Source: Fragum whitleyi
Lineage: Eukaryota > Mollusca > Bivalvia > Cardiida > Cardiidae
NCBI GenBank assembly: GCA_948146395.1
Contig: OX411543.1
Coordinates: 56,473,689-56,537,688 of the forward strand
DNA length: 64,000 bases
Direction: 5' to 3'
In this document: positions 44,493 to 55,619 of the stretch, one piece after another
Layout: each line of letters starts with the position of its first letter
Position numbering within the stretch: the first letter of the stretch is position 1
The notes under the pieces: generated by a model
Told to the model about the DNA's origin: nothing
What the model saw: the letters and a program-made list of their open reading frames with translations, nothing else
Database searches by the model: none
Made by a program: the position numbers and the translations under genes

Positions 44493-44590
44493 TTCCTTAG
44501 TAAGTTGTATAACGTATAATGTTACTAAAATTAACTCTGGGATCCGATTGTAGTGCTAATTTTAGTGAAATAATACAACTTACTAAGGAA
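44493..44590. repeat. Hairpin element of about 98 bp
   Basis: TTCCTTAGTAAGTTGTAT and ACTAAAATTA pair with TAATTTTAGT and ATACAACTTACTAAGGAA. Confidence 0.78.
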
Positions 44591-45150
44591 TGAGTTACTA
44601 GGCGTACTCGCCATCTTGATTTACGCTTAAAAATTTCGATGAAATATAAAGATTTTGAGTAAAAAAATCCATTCTCTGGACGTTGTACAATTTTTAAGAC
44701 GAGGAACAAAAATGTTCAATTTCTATAGATACAAGAACGAAAACTTTGACAACGATGTAAACATTGGCACACCGATATTTTTAGAAAGCGACAGGGTGCC
44801 GAGATTGACATACTAGAAGAATTGTGCAGCCTGTAGTCACTCAATCCACTATGACGGTGGTTTGCAAATTCTTTCGATATTCTGTTATTGAGAAGCTTCA
44901 GTGGCGGATCCAGGTGAAAAGGGGGGTCAATCAACTCCCCCGTTTGAAGCCTAATATATATCCTTTTTGCATGGATATTTGACAGAAAATTGCATATTTA
45001 TTAGTAAACCAACCCCATATTAGTAAGTTTGAACAACATTTGCAGATATCCTGAACCTGTGATTGAGCTTGAAATTATTACCTCACTGGTCAGAGCAGGG
45101 CCCAAGCTGCTTGAAAAAAAAGTAGTTCCTCTAGTGAAACTGAAAAGTGT

Positions 45151-45170
45151 TATCGTCACTAGTGACGATA
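45151..45170. repeat. Perfect 20-bp palindrome
   Basis: TATCGTCACT followed directly by AGTGACGATA. Isolated; the surrounding 44.6-45.4 kb has no recognised gene. Confidence 0.7.
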
Positions 45171-45435
45171 TCAAAATTTATTACACTGGATAATTATAAG
45201 ATTTCACTGTCAGGAATATAATAAAAAAAAAACGATCTTACACTAAACTAGCGATTTTTCTCTTTGGGGATCTTACAATGATATAATGGAGATAGATGAA
45301 TATGTCCAGAAATATTTGTTTATTGTTTACTTATTATATTGTTTTTAGTCCGTTTGCCGTTTTAGACTTACACGCTTTAATATTCAATTTAAGCAAGGGT
45401 ACAGGATGTTCCAAATTATATGCTACACTTTTAAA

Positions 45436-45870
45436 TTTAGAATAGGCATATTTATAATATGATCTACGTCGCAGGAATGAAATAACCTCGTTGAATATAT
45501 TTGATATTACACGGGTTTTATGACACTAGTGAAATAACTATGTAAATGAGCTCAAAGCGAATGGCAACGCTATTTTGTAACCGTCAAAATGATGTCATAA
45601 TCTATATGACGTCAGTTTTAAACGGCGTTATTAGTTCCGCGGAAAATTGATATGTTGAATTTCAAGAAGTTTTACGATTTTCGGTTCATATTATAAAAAA
45701 TTAAATATCAAATTTGTGCTCATAAAATACCGAATTTATTAAACTCGTCATCTTAAACAGATAAACACTCGGCGCAGCCTCGTTTTTATCTGTTTATAGA
45801 TGACTCGTTTATTGTATTTGGTATTCAATGACCACTCATTCAATATCCTCTATTTATGTAATGAGGTTCT
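45436..45870. repeat. Dispersed repeat with strong terminal hairpin, copy 2
   Basis: Matches 4140-4598: ACACTAGTGAAATAACTATG, TTTTAAACGGCGTTAT, then a hairpin AAACTCGTCATCT / AGATGACTCGTTT. The copies differ by small indels. Confidence 0.72.
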
Positions 45871-46359
45871 CTACAAAGTATACGTCATTTGAAAGGTAAG
45901 ATGATAAGGTTTTTGTTTATGATAAATGAAATTTGAAAATCTAATTCTGGTCGCTTATTTGATTCTTTATGAAGTGTAATATGGCACAGGTTATGCCGAA
46001 ATTAAATTGATCTTAAGTACAAAAATGATCTCAGATAGATTAAATTCAACGTAAAAAGTCCACGTGAAAAAAAATCAAAATTGTGACAGAACGGCATTAT
46101 TAATCGAATTGACGTTATGCTGAAAAATCTATTCGAAACCAACTTTGGATTACAGATGTTCTTTGAAAATGTTCGATAAAAACAACTTTTTGATTTTGGC
46201 ATTCTTTTGTTTAAAAGAAAATCCACTCAACAAATACCTTGAATTAAAGTTTGAAATTTCAACATATATTTTGGAACACCCTGTATCAACAGTACCATTC
46301 ATCTATGTAAATCACACATGTATAGGTAGATTTTGCGCGGTGAGCCGTGAAATCTACTT

Positions 46360-47326
46360 TTAAGGACGTTCGCACATCCGGTTTTGGATTTTCCGCCATT
46401 AAAAAAAACATTTGCATTTCTGTGATCGTTATAGAACTATGTATCGAAATTCAAACCATGTTTTCGGATAGAGCTGTATGTAAGGTTGTCAAAACATGTA
46501 AAAATTTGTATAAATTCAAAAACTTATTTTTTCCCCAACATTTTCGGTGCATTTTTCCCGATTTAAGTTTATTTAGAGAAAACGACAAGCCAGTGTTCAA
46601 TGTTACTCCTTGCCTATTTTTCGGATAGAAAGCAAATAAAACTTATGAATATGGTAAAAAGAACCCCTACCTCTTACCTCTGAACCAAAATATCAACAAA
46701 TTTGTTATTTCCAATATTAAGAAAAGTGTTTTGAAATTTAATTATTTTTTGTGAATTACCTCCCTTTATTTTAACAAATGGGTCAATATTTAAATATCTA
46801 AAAAAAGGAGGAGGCGGTGACCCCAACTTTTTTCACGTCAAAATATTCCTCATTATGTCACAAATTAGTATTGAGAGTATAAGAAAAAGTTTAATAGTAG
46901 AACTATATTTTTTTTAATGTGAAGCATGTATAAGAAGCCCTTAATTTAAAGGAAAAATACTTCTATTAAAAACTGAATAAATATGTAATAATTTTCTTTT
47001 TCTTCAATGAAATTCGACATTTCTTTAATGAATTAGTGGAATGATATGTTGTCTTTGAATAAAACACAAATCACTTGCTTCCAGAATATTCATTTGTCCA
47101 AAAGTGATAGCTTCACATCAAGGGTGTGATTTTCAAAGAAATTAGGCAAGAACTAAAATTCACTAAAAGCTTTTGGTACCTATTTTCAAAAGGCACTGAC
47201 AAAAGAATAAGCACGGTGACCCCATTTCTTTTTTTGAAAAATTGAAATAAAACATTTAGATCTTTCTAAAAAATCAGATTTAAAGAAAAGTTTAATAGTA
47301 GGAATATGCCAAGCGAACTACCTTAA
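46360..47326. mobile_element. 967-bp element with TTAAGGNNGTTCGC ends
   Basis: The left end TTAAGGACGTTCGC and right end GCGAACTACCTTAA are inverted repeats. An internal direct repeat (GGTGACCCCAACTTTTTTC near 46817 and GGTGACCCCATTTCTTTTT near 47216, each followed by AAAGTTTAATAGTAG) suggests a partial tandem duplication. Its last four bases form the TTAA target of the MITE at 47327-47547. Superfamily unknown. Confidence 0.6.
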
Positions 47327-47547
47327 CCCTTCCTGTTTTACAAAATTTTTGGACCCGTCCAAATTCAAAGGTTTTGCAGACGAAAATTTAAAGTGCATTT
47401 AATTGGAAAAATAACCATTCAGTAGGGTAGAAAATAGTGTGGAAAAAGAAGAAATTGCTTGTCAGAAGCAATTTCTTCTTTTATCACAATGTTTTCTCAA
47501 TCATAAAATCACAGGCACGTAAAAAGCAGGGATTAAACAGTAAAGGG
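47327..47547. mobile_element. piggyBac-like MITE, copy 2, intact TTAA borders
   Basis: TTAA (47323-47326), CCCTTCCTGTTTTAC, ..., GATTAAACAGTAAAGGG, TTAA (47548-47551). The inner AGAAGAAATTGCTT / AAGCAATTTCTTCT hairpin is identical to the one at 16806-17027. Confidence 0.85.
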
Positions 47548-47555
47548 TTAAAGGT

Positions 47556-47800
47556 TAAATTATCGTGCTATTCCTCCAAAATAGATGTAACAGGTTTAAA
47601 CAATACATGCAAATGAGACAAACTACCTTTCAAATGAAACGTGTTGCTTGTCTAAGATCGTAAGGTTTATTCATTCATGTACTTTCATAGTTGAAAAGGA
47701 GGTATCACGTTCAATTCCTATTATGTGCTTTTTTTAAATATACCCGATAAACCTGTGGTAATGGACTCAACGCCTAAGTCAGAGCTCAGTTTTGAAAATA
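47556..47800 (-). repeat. Dispersed repeat D, partial copy
   Basis: In reverse it matches the first part of 15670-16075 and 56978-57262 (CGCCTAAGTCAGAGCTCAG at the right, ATACCCGATAAACC, GGTTTAAACAATA). Confidence 0.55.
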
Positions 47801-47817
47801 CACCTTTATCAACATGT

Positions 47818-48232
47818 ACAGTTAACAACATCGTGAAATTGACACGGTGAATGATTTTGGAGTGAAATCGAATGGGTTTGGGGAGCGAGTTTTAAGTGAA
47901 TTTAATGGAAGGTAATCCAATACCGAAAAATTTATCAGAATGAACAAATTTAGCGGTATTGATTACTTTCCTTAAATAAAATATACATACAAGTTCTATC
48001 AATAGCTTACTTTACATCAAGAACCTATAAGACGCTAAAAATTTGAATTTTATCAGTGAAATCGCGATTTTTTCTTACTTTTTTTCATTTTGAATGACGT
48101 TGTTCATTCTATCTTTTTTTAGGGAGTTGGGAGCGATTCTGAATGGTTTGAGTGAATGTTTGGAATGAATGAACGGAGCGTTGAGTGCGCGTTTAAGAAT
48201 GGTTTTGATTGAGATGAACGTTACTATCTGTA
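47818..48232 (+). mobile_element. MITE-1 copy, right terminus shortened
   Basis: ACAGTTAACAACATCGTGAA to GATGAACGTTACTATCTGTA; the TCAATTTCACGATG part of the right end is deleted but the outermost CTGTA and TA remain. Confidence 0.82.
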
Positions 48233-48483
48233 TGTGTCTTCTGTAAAGGCAAGACGAGTGCGTGTCGAAAAGCATTACCATGGTTACTAATTTGCCTAAT
48301 GTTTTAACAGAATTACGATAACCACGCACACCTGTAATATCTTCCTATAAATTACCCATAAAGAACATCATACAACAATGGTCGGTAACTATTGGTTAAT
48401 GTGGAACGACATTACATTCGATTAACTCTTTAGGCTGTCGTTTTCGGTCTAAACATGAAAGCATTGTGTTAAAACATTCCAAA
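48233..48483. other. No feature recognised
   Basis: Short AT-rich spacer. Confidence 0.3.
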
Positions 48484-48601
48484 TTTCAATATCTCGGCAA
48501 AAATTGCTTCTATGATAAATCCTTTCACGGGAATAGATTATGGTCTTGTTATACGATTTGCTTTTTTCTTCATTTAGGCAATTTTCGCCGAAATATTGAA
48601 A
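48484..48601. repeat. Hairpin element of about 118 bp
   Basis: TTTCAATATCTCGGCAAAAA with TTGC pairs with GCAATTTTCGCCGAAATATT with GAAA. Confidence 0.7.
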
Positions 48602-48649
48602 GTTAGAGTGATGATTATAAAATGTTAATATATTTCAATATAGAATGAT

Positions 48650-48785
48650 ATCGTGATATAAGAATTTTTTTTCAAAAATGTATAGTTCCGCAAGAAAGAG
48701 TGAGGTTCGAGATACCGTTATCTCCTATCATTTTCAATGTAAAATTGATCTTTGATCACTCACTTGAAATTGCTGGTCTATACTC
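48650..48785 (-). repeat. Dispersed repeat D, second part
   Basis: Reverse complement of about 15970-16065: GAAAGAGTGAGGTTCGAGA, CGTTATCTCCTATCATTTTC, CACTCACTTGAAATTGC. Confidence 0.65.
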
Positions 48786-49096
48786 ACAATCCTTTAATTG
48801 AGTACACATAAAATTAAGTACAAAGAAGCTTTCAGCGTTTTTTTCCACAGAAAATTAACCGGAAGAGGCATATCTTATTCAGATTTTCTGCCATTTGGAA
48901 CGAAAAAGGAAGTTACATCTTTTGCGTCTTGTAATTTTAATGTTAAGTTTAATCATACTCTAAAACCATTTTCAACACGAATTGAACGCCATATTCTCTG
49001 TCAGTCTGCTAAAAAAATGAACGTAAAAGATGGTAACTTTTGTGAAACATTTGACACTAGTATGTATTTACTAGCCATGTGTACATTTTTGATCGA

Positions 49097-49152
49097 GCGA
49101 TCAAAGGTCAATTTTGTCTATATCCATAGACAAAATTGACCTTTGGTCGCTA
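49097..49152. repeat. Near-perfect palindrome of about 56 bp
   Basis: GCGATCAAAGGTCAATTTTG with TCTAT pairs with ATAGACAAAATTGACCTTTG with GTCGC around a TATCC-like centre. A 113-codon frame (48798-49139) ends inside it and is not supported as a gene. Confidence 0.8.
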
Positions 49153-49839
49153 GCAAAAAAGAAGACATCTAGTGAGTCATGTGTCTGCTTTATGCCAATT
49201 TAGCAGACAAAGACAGCGAATTAAGTCGTTAATCAAAATTCAAAATTCGCGAAACCAATAAAGATGACGAAGAAAACGTAACAATCATCGCCTGGCATTT
49301 CTACGTGCTCTCCCTTTTCTTGCGCACGGTGTAAAGCGTTAACTTCCTGTCAGGTAAACAGGGCTTCTTAAGAGCGTAAGAAAGCATGCAAGCCCCCAAT
49401 TTGATTATGAAGTCTGAATTATAACTTCCGCCGAGATGTTTTGCCGCTAATGAAATTTTGCGATCAAATTGCGTTTTACGTAGAGGTTTAGGGCTAAAGA
49501 GCTCGAGACAAATGTCAAATAAACAATCTTGTCAATAGATCGTCTGGTAAGATGGACAAAATAGGGCATTATGGGAAATGGACTTGTATCAAAATACAAT
49601 ACATCATCATCCAGTCACGTGACTTTGTGTCGCCTAGAATGTTTTTATTTACTTTTTACGGGACTTGATTTTGTAAACGCAAAGGGTTCTTTGGCTCTAG
49701 TTCTTTATTTGTAATTCCCCATACTTTTATACATGCATCATCCTGCAAAGACATAAGGTTTCATTACTTAACTAGCAAAAAGGCAGAAAATAGAATGCAT
49801 GTCTGTCTTTTCATAAAATCAGCTACCGGCAGTATACCT
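49153..49839. other. No gene or repeat recognised
   Basis: Unassigned AT-rich sequence. Confidence 0.3.
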
Positions 49840-50102
49840 ACCCTGTGTTCTGGATGACAAACCTGTGCAAGCAGAGGTGCATTTCATATATTTTTTTTTT
49901 TTTTTTTTTTTTTAATCGAGATATCTCTAAAAACCTTACGTGATATCCAAATGACAAATTTTAAGAAATCTTAAAAGTCTTAAACTAAGGAACACACCTC
50001 TGTTGGTAAGTTATGCCCCGCTTTGCACGCGCACTTGCGTGCAAAGCGGGAGATAATTTGCTAACAGTTTGCACCGTTTTAGTCATCCTGTACGCAGCGC
50101 TG
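49840..50102. mobile_element. Hairpin MITE H, copy 4, with a nested insert
   Basis: CCCTGTGTTCTGGATGACAA at the left and TAGTCATCCTGTACGCAGC at the right, centre CCCCGCTTTGCACGCGCACT / GTGCAAAGCGGG. About 122 bp (49882-50003) starting CAGAGGTG and ending CACCTCTG, with a long T-run, is inserted in the left arm. CAG(A/G)GGTG ends recall hAT elements, but the flanks match only partly. Confidence 0.72.
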
Positions 50103-50395
50103 GACTTTGTTAATCTACATCTTCAAGGATTTACAGAGCTTCACCGGAGACAGCGTACAAACCATAGGGTTTCTATTAATCAAAGAGACCCACGTCGTGT
50201 TGTGTTAAGTTACCTGTAATTAGTACTTTTGTTTGGTGTATCCAATGCAGATTCTACCTGTATTATCGAATCGCATCATTGATGAAATGAAAACTCAAAG
50301 AAATTATTCTTGTGTTTCTTTCACTGAAGACAAGGAAATGTACGATGTTATCAATGGGCTTTGTTTCGGTAAAGCCTTTGCGAAAGAGATTGTAA

Positions 50396-50445
50396 CAATA
50401 ATGATAATAATAATGATGATGATAATAATAATAATAATAATAATG

Positions 50446-50524
<79 letters not shown>

Positions 50525-50560
50525 AATGATAATAATAATAATAATAATAATTATAATGAT
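50396..50560. repeat. Long (ATA)n microsatellite with ATG interruptions
   Basis: About 55 trinucleotide units, mostly uninterrupted in the middle. The Ile-rich and Leu-rich frames over it are artefacts. It sits directly upstream of a degraded LINE. Confidence 0.95.
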
Positions 50561-50599
50561 AATGATAACATTTAACATTTTGAAGGATATATATGCCTC

Positions 50600-52090
50600 T
50601 TTGTCATGTTGTGTGAAAACTCAAAGTGGTCTAGGGGCAAGTTTTGAGACCAAATTGGGGTAAAACAAGGATGTATATTTAGCCCTACATAATTCTCCTT
50701 ATACCTTAATGATTTAGTTGGCTCTTTTGATAATTCATGTGATCCTGTCACTGTAGATAATACATATGTGTCAAGCCTCCTATATGCCGATGATATTGTA
50801 CTTCAGTCAGCTATGAATAAGTTGGGAGATTTTTGTCTCTCATGGAATTTATCAGTTAATATTTCTAAAACAAAAGTTATCATATTCAACAAGTCAGGTA
50901 GAGTTCTTTAAGGTTTTTAATTCAAATACATGCAAACAGAGGTTGAGATTGTACAGGAATACAAATATCTAGGTATCATTTTCAGAGCATCTGGTGTTTT
51001 CACCCAAGCCATTAAGTACTTGTGCAACAACGCACTAAAAGCAACATTTATTATTCAAAAAAAGCTTTGGCAGGAGAAAACATTAATATTGATTTATATT
51101 CGAAAGTTTATGAACATTGAGTCAAACCAATACTACCAATTCTATATTGTAGTGAAGTATTGTCTTTAGATTTTATTGTAAATAAAGATAATTTAATTAG
51201 TTTTGAACATAGATATGATCTGCTACAAAAAGAAAAAAATCAAGTTCGCTTTTTGAAAACAGTCATGGGTGTAAACAAGTATGCAAGCAATAATGCACTA
51301 AGATCAGAATTTGGAATCTTTCCTTTGGCTATATATGGTTTGAAATATTGTTGTACCTTTTGAACACATCTGATTGATTTAAATCCGAATTTTCTTGCAT
51401 ACAAATCATATTTAGATAGTTGCTCCCTTCCTAAAGGTTTCGCAAGTAAATTCAAACTGTTTATGAAGGTTATTGGATTCGAAAATGTATGGAACAATCA
51501 CTTCAAATTCTCCAAAAATAAACTGAAACATGCAATTTATAACAAACTAAAAGACTCTTATGTACATTATTGGAAAAAATGAGAAAAAAAATGTATGTTT
51601 GATAATAGCAATAACAAACATAGAACCTTCAGAACCTTTAAGATAAATTATGATAAAGAAATGTATATGCGCATAAATGATTTGCCCAGAGAACAAATTA
51701 CATCATTTGCCAAATTTCGTGCAAGTGCACATAACCTTCAAATTGAAAAGGGTAGGCACCAAAAGAAATCTTTCATAGACAGAATTTGTCCTCTCTGTAA
51801 ATCACAAGTTGAAACTGAAACCAACTTCTTATTACAATGCCAGTCTTTATCAGATAGCAGGAATATATTCTTTGCTGAGGTAGAAGGCATCACACCTTCA
51901 AATCATGAGTACTGATGAAAAAATTAGATACATTTTTCAAATCAATGAATATGATGTGTTGCAAATTTGTATATCTTATGTTCACAAAATGTTTGAAGAA
52001 AGAGATAATTTTACTCGCAAAAACAGCTGCAATCTCTTGAGTTTTCTTTTATTTCAGTGTATTAGTCGGGAGACCTTAGTATGAACCTTG
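50600..52090 (+). mobile_element. Degraded LINE, truncated inside the reverse transcriptase
   Basis: It starts near the GVKQGC motif of reverse transcriptase and ends after the C-terminal zinc knuckle. It is 5'-truncated, with several stops and frameshifts. It lies head to tail with the LINE at 52637. Confidence 0.75.
50640..51915 (+). pseudogene. LINE reverse transcriptase remnant
   Basis: Recognisable in order: GVKQGC (motif B, followed by an in-frame stop replacing a residue of the SPTLFSLY-type block), LLYADDIVL (catalytic motif C, YADD at 50783-50794), LSVNISKTKV, then EYKYLGIIF in another frame (50930-51169). Next come QVRFLKTVMGVNKYASNNALRSE and IYGLKY (51160-51363), a stop, KLKHAIYNKLKDSYVHYW, and finally KFRASAHNLQIEKGRH with CPLCKSQVETETNFLLQC (51595-51915). 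The last is a zinc knuckle in which the expected His is Asn. The same C-terminal block occurs at 29148-29752, so both are one LINE clade. It is inactive. Exact clade needs a tree. Confidence 0.8.
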
Positions 52091-52636
52091 TATATTCATC
52101 TTCTTGGTAAAGAAATCTTGCTTTTAACTTAACTTTGTGGATCCTTATTATGAAAATAGAGCAGATCTTCTTAGACACAAATTGTTCATTTTGTCATTGT
52201 CTTCTGCTAAAAAGATTGGCTCTTCCGGTGAAATGCGTGGGGTTCACCTTTCTAAACTATAAGAAAAAATCACCAGTTTTACTAACATTCTTCTTCAAAT
52301 TGAAGTATTTTTCTTTGTAAGAGGTAAAAAGAGTCATCATACACAGAATGTGACGGTATTTTCCCAACTAGCTGTCCCTCTAAAAATTTTTTTGACTTCT
52401 TTCCATTTTGTCATGTATTTTCGTGACCCAAAATTTATTTGATTACTTTGTAACTTTGACCTGTTGTTGTAATTATGTGCACATACACTCTGTGTGTGAT
52501 GGGGCTTCTGCTCGCTACTCTTCATATTATGAGTGCTGAGCTTGCTTTGGGTTCTAATTATAAATCACAAGTGACAAGACCATTGATCTGTGAAAAATTT
52601 TCAGAATCAGGCCGCCAGGCCTTGCCATCCCATTAA

Positions 52637-53251
52637 ATGGCTGATTTGTTGAACCGTTTTTGTGTAATTGTAGGCCAAAGCCAGCAACCAAAACTGTCTG
52701 TGTATTTTGGATTGTGTTCCGGTCTGATCACTAGAAAACGAAAACCCTTTAGCAGGAATAAACTCACACTCGCCTACATGTGCCTTATACTTATTTTACT
52801 GGCTTTCGATGTTGAAACGAATCCAGGACCAGATACCATTAGATCTGACTTATGTGGCATATGTGGAACTGTTGTAGGCTATTACCCAGATAGGGGTATT
52901 TTTTGTGAAGACTGTGAGACTTGGTTTCATGTCAAGTGTCAAGAAATAAACACCTTTGTTTACCAGTATCATAGTGAACATTCAAATGAAGCATGGCAAT
53001 GCACAAAATGTGGAATACCGCACTTCGATTCACCATTTTTTGATCATTCTAAATCCTTTGACTTTGACAAACTTATTCTTCTTCTAACTCCATGGACTCA
53101 ACAAATAATCTTCAATCACCAGGAAGAGAGCAGGATTCATCACCACTACATTGTAGCACACCAGTTAGTAAAACTCACAATACCACAACAAACCTTTCTA
53201 AACGCTCATCTAATCTACCAACTTGTAAATCAAAATATGTCCAACACTTAA
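52637..53251 (+). pseudogene. LINE N-terminal region: 2A peptide plus PHD finger
   Basis: 204 codons; the last 50 or so are out of frame after a shift near 53090. Residues 42-57 are hydrophobic (LTLAYMCLILILLAF) and lead into DVETNPGP at residues 58-65 (52808-52831), an exact match to the D-V/I-E-x-N-P-G-P 2A motif. In known 2As the ribosome skips the Gly-Pro bond. Residues 73-125 form a PHD finger: C73-x2-C76-x13-C90-x2-C93-x4-H98-x2-C101-x20-C122-x2-C125, with the usual Trp two residues before C122. Established knowledge: 2A motifs at the N-terminus of APE-type LINEs and PHD fingers in CR1-group elements are both reported. Inference: the 2A would release a short hydrophobic leader of about 64 residues from the PHD-endonuclease-RT protein. 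Start codon chosen as the first ATG giving this whole set. Confidence 0.85.
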
Positions 53252-53634
53252 AGATTGTAACTGTAAATTGTCAGTCTGTCAAAAAGAAAAACCTAGGATT
53301 TTTCTCAATGCTAGACACTATTAAACCTGATATTGTACTAGGCAATGAATCTTGGCTGAAACCAAAAATTAAAAATTCTGAGGTATTTCCCTCTGATTTC
53401 GATGTATATCGCAATGACAGAAAAGGGCGCACAGGAGGAGGAGTATTTGTTTTAGTTTCTAAAAGATTTAAAAGTCAGTCACCAGCTGACCTGAAGTCTG
53501 AATCTGAATTAGTCTGGGTTAATATCAAACGAAAAGGTAAAAAGGACTTATTAGTGTGCAGTGCTTATAGACCAGATAAGGACCTTGTATGTATAGATGA
53601 ACAGCAAAGAACTATTAATCTTACTGATCATTAA
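53092..53634 (+). pseudogene. LINE APE endonuclease, N-terminal half
   Basis: From about 53250 the frame shows VTVNCQSV (catalytic Asn region), DIVLGNESWL (catalytic Glu), DVYRNDRKGRTGGGV and LVWVNIKRKGKK, all in the order of APE-type endonucleases. It follows the PHD region by a frameshift near 53090 and is cut by the insertion at about 53631. The protein would nick target DNA to prime reverse transcription in the intact family. Confidence 0.85.
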
Positions 53635-54055
53635 AGATGCATACAACGTTAGAACGTGAAACACTCAAATCACTCTTCATCTAAATCGTAATTTACCAGG
53701 ATTTCGGATTCTCGCAGATATAACTCAAGTAAGTTATATCTTAGAGAGTTTGAAAGCTTATGGAAAACAAATTAGTTTTTTATGGTTGTGCGACCGAGGC
53801 ATAGTAAATACAGCCTTGATGTAGCTGTGTTTACGTTGGTTTGGGCGCTCATCAGGAAAACGAATAAATAATTAGAAAAAAAATTCTATCACTATATTCA
53901 AAATCGAACTTTTGATATTGTTTTACTTATTTGTCATCTTTCATTTGTTTATTTGTTTGTCATGTTCCGTATTGTTATTATATTGTGAGACGGCCAAGGG
54001 CAATATTGTTGCCGACATGCCGTATTATGAAATAAAAAAAAATAATAAAAAAAAA
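53631..54055 (+). mobile_element. Retroposon inserted in the LINE endonuclease
   Basis: The 425-bp insert is flanked by TGATCA (53625-53630 and 54056-54061). Allowing a one-base slip, the duplication extends to about 12 bp (TGATCA-TTAAA against TGATCAATTAAA). It ends CCGTATTATGAAATAAAAAA and an A-rich tail. It has no recognised coding sequence, so it is a SINE or a 5'-truncated LINE. The LINE frame resumes cleanly after it. Confidence 0.8.
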
Positions 54056-54061
54056 TGATCA

Positions 54062-55619
54062 ATTAAACAGCACCATTGTTATAGGGGGGGATTTTAACCT
54101 TGGTGATATAAATTGGCTAACCAAAACAGTCCAAGCTGGCGCATCAAAGTCAGATGAATGCAATAAACTTCTGGACTTTGCAAATACCAACTCTCTCACA
54201 TAGTTGGTGGATGAGCCCACAAGGATCACAGAGACAACACAAAACTGTCTGGATCTAGTGTTTCTCTCTAATCCATCACTGGCTGAGACTGTAAAAGTTA
54301 TCCCTGGTTTCAGTGACCACTGTATACCGTTTCTGGATCTGTTAGCATCAGCCAGAATTAACCTGAAAGAAAAAAAAATTCTCCTCTTTGATAAAGCCAA
54401 CTGGGCTGAAATTAAAGCTGAATTATTGTCTTTCTCAAACTCAGACTTACTGGAAACTATGCAAGTACAGGAATTATGGGAAGCATTTAAGTCAAAGTTA
54501 AATTGGTTGATTACAAAACATGTTCCTAGTAAAGTAGTTTCTGGTAGACAACATCTTCCTTGGATAAGCAATGAAATCAGAAAACTCATGAAAAAACGAG
54601 ATAGACTATATAGCAAAATGAAAAAATCTAATAACTTTGCAAATTTTCACAGTAAACTTAAACGTATAAAATCATTAATACAAAAGAAAACACGCAATTC
54701 TTACTGGGACCACATGAACAATATTATATGTGATAAATCAGAACACAAACATCTTACCACGAAACGTTTCTGGAGCTTTACTAAAAGCTTAAGAAATGAT
54801 TCATGTGGTGTTGCTCCTTTGAGAGAGAGCGGTGTATTGAAATCGACTCCAAAGGACAAAGCCGAAATTCTGAATAACCAATTTTCTTCAGTCTTTACAA
54901 ACGATCCAGACCCAAGCATGCCAAATCTAGGTTCTAGCCCATATATTGATATGAAACAGATTTCTGTGACTGAAAAAGGGGTAAGGAAACTCCTCTCCAA
55001 TCTAAACTGTCATAAGGCTGCTTGTCCGGACCAGATTAAACCTAGAGTATTGAAAGAATGTGCAGAAGAAATAGCTCCTATTTTTACTATTCTTTTTAAC
55101 AAATCAATAGCATGTGGGTCTTTTCCCTCAGACTGGTCACTAGCAAACGTAAGTCCAATATTTAAAAAGGGGGAGAAGTATAAAGCGGCAAACTATAGAC
55201 CAGTTAGTCTTACCTGCTTTACATGCAAAGTGCTTGAACACATATTGGTCAGTAACATCTTAGACCACCTTGATGAGTTCAATATTCTTGTTGATAATCA
55301 GCATGGTTTCCGTGCCAGGCGGTCCTATGAGACCCAACTTATTGGCTTTATTCATGATTTAGTTACATCTATACAGAGTGGTCAAGTTGATGTAGCCATT
55401 ATGGATTTTAGCAAAGCATTTGATGTTGTCCACCATGGAAGACTCCTATTGAAACTAGCACATTATGGTATTAGGGGCAGCACAAATGCTTGGATAAAAT
55501 CTTTCCTCAGTAATAGGAAACAAACAGTTATTGTTGATGGTGCAGAGTCAAGCACAGCTCCAGTTCTTTCGGGTGTTCCACAGGGATCGGCCTCTTCTAT
55601 TTCTGCTTTACATCAATGA
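54062..55619 (+). pseudogene. LINE endonuclease C-terminal half and reverse transcriptase
   Basis: The frame resumes with GGDFNLGDINW (catalytic Asp and Asn) at about 54087. It hits an in-frame TAG at 54201-54203 and continues LVDEPTRITETTQNCLDLVF and SDHCIPF (catalytic His). The linker has LPWISNEIRKLMKKRDRLY. Reverse transcriptase motifs follow: KAACPDQIKPRVLKECAEE, SPIFKKGEKYKAANYRPVSL, QHGFRARRS, IMDFSKAFDVVHH (motif A, first catalytic Asp at 55403) and SGVPQGS (motif B). A loss of about 8 bases near 55590 removes the residues after QGS and shifts the frame. The start at 54204 is only the codon after the stop, not a true start. Confidence 0.88.

Noticed and set aside
48798..49139. 113-codon open frame
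   Set aside because: It runs into a hairpin palindrome at its 3' end and resembles no family I know.
50233..50578. Ile-rich and Leu-rich frames
   Set aside because: Translations of the ATA microsatellite.
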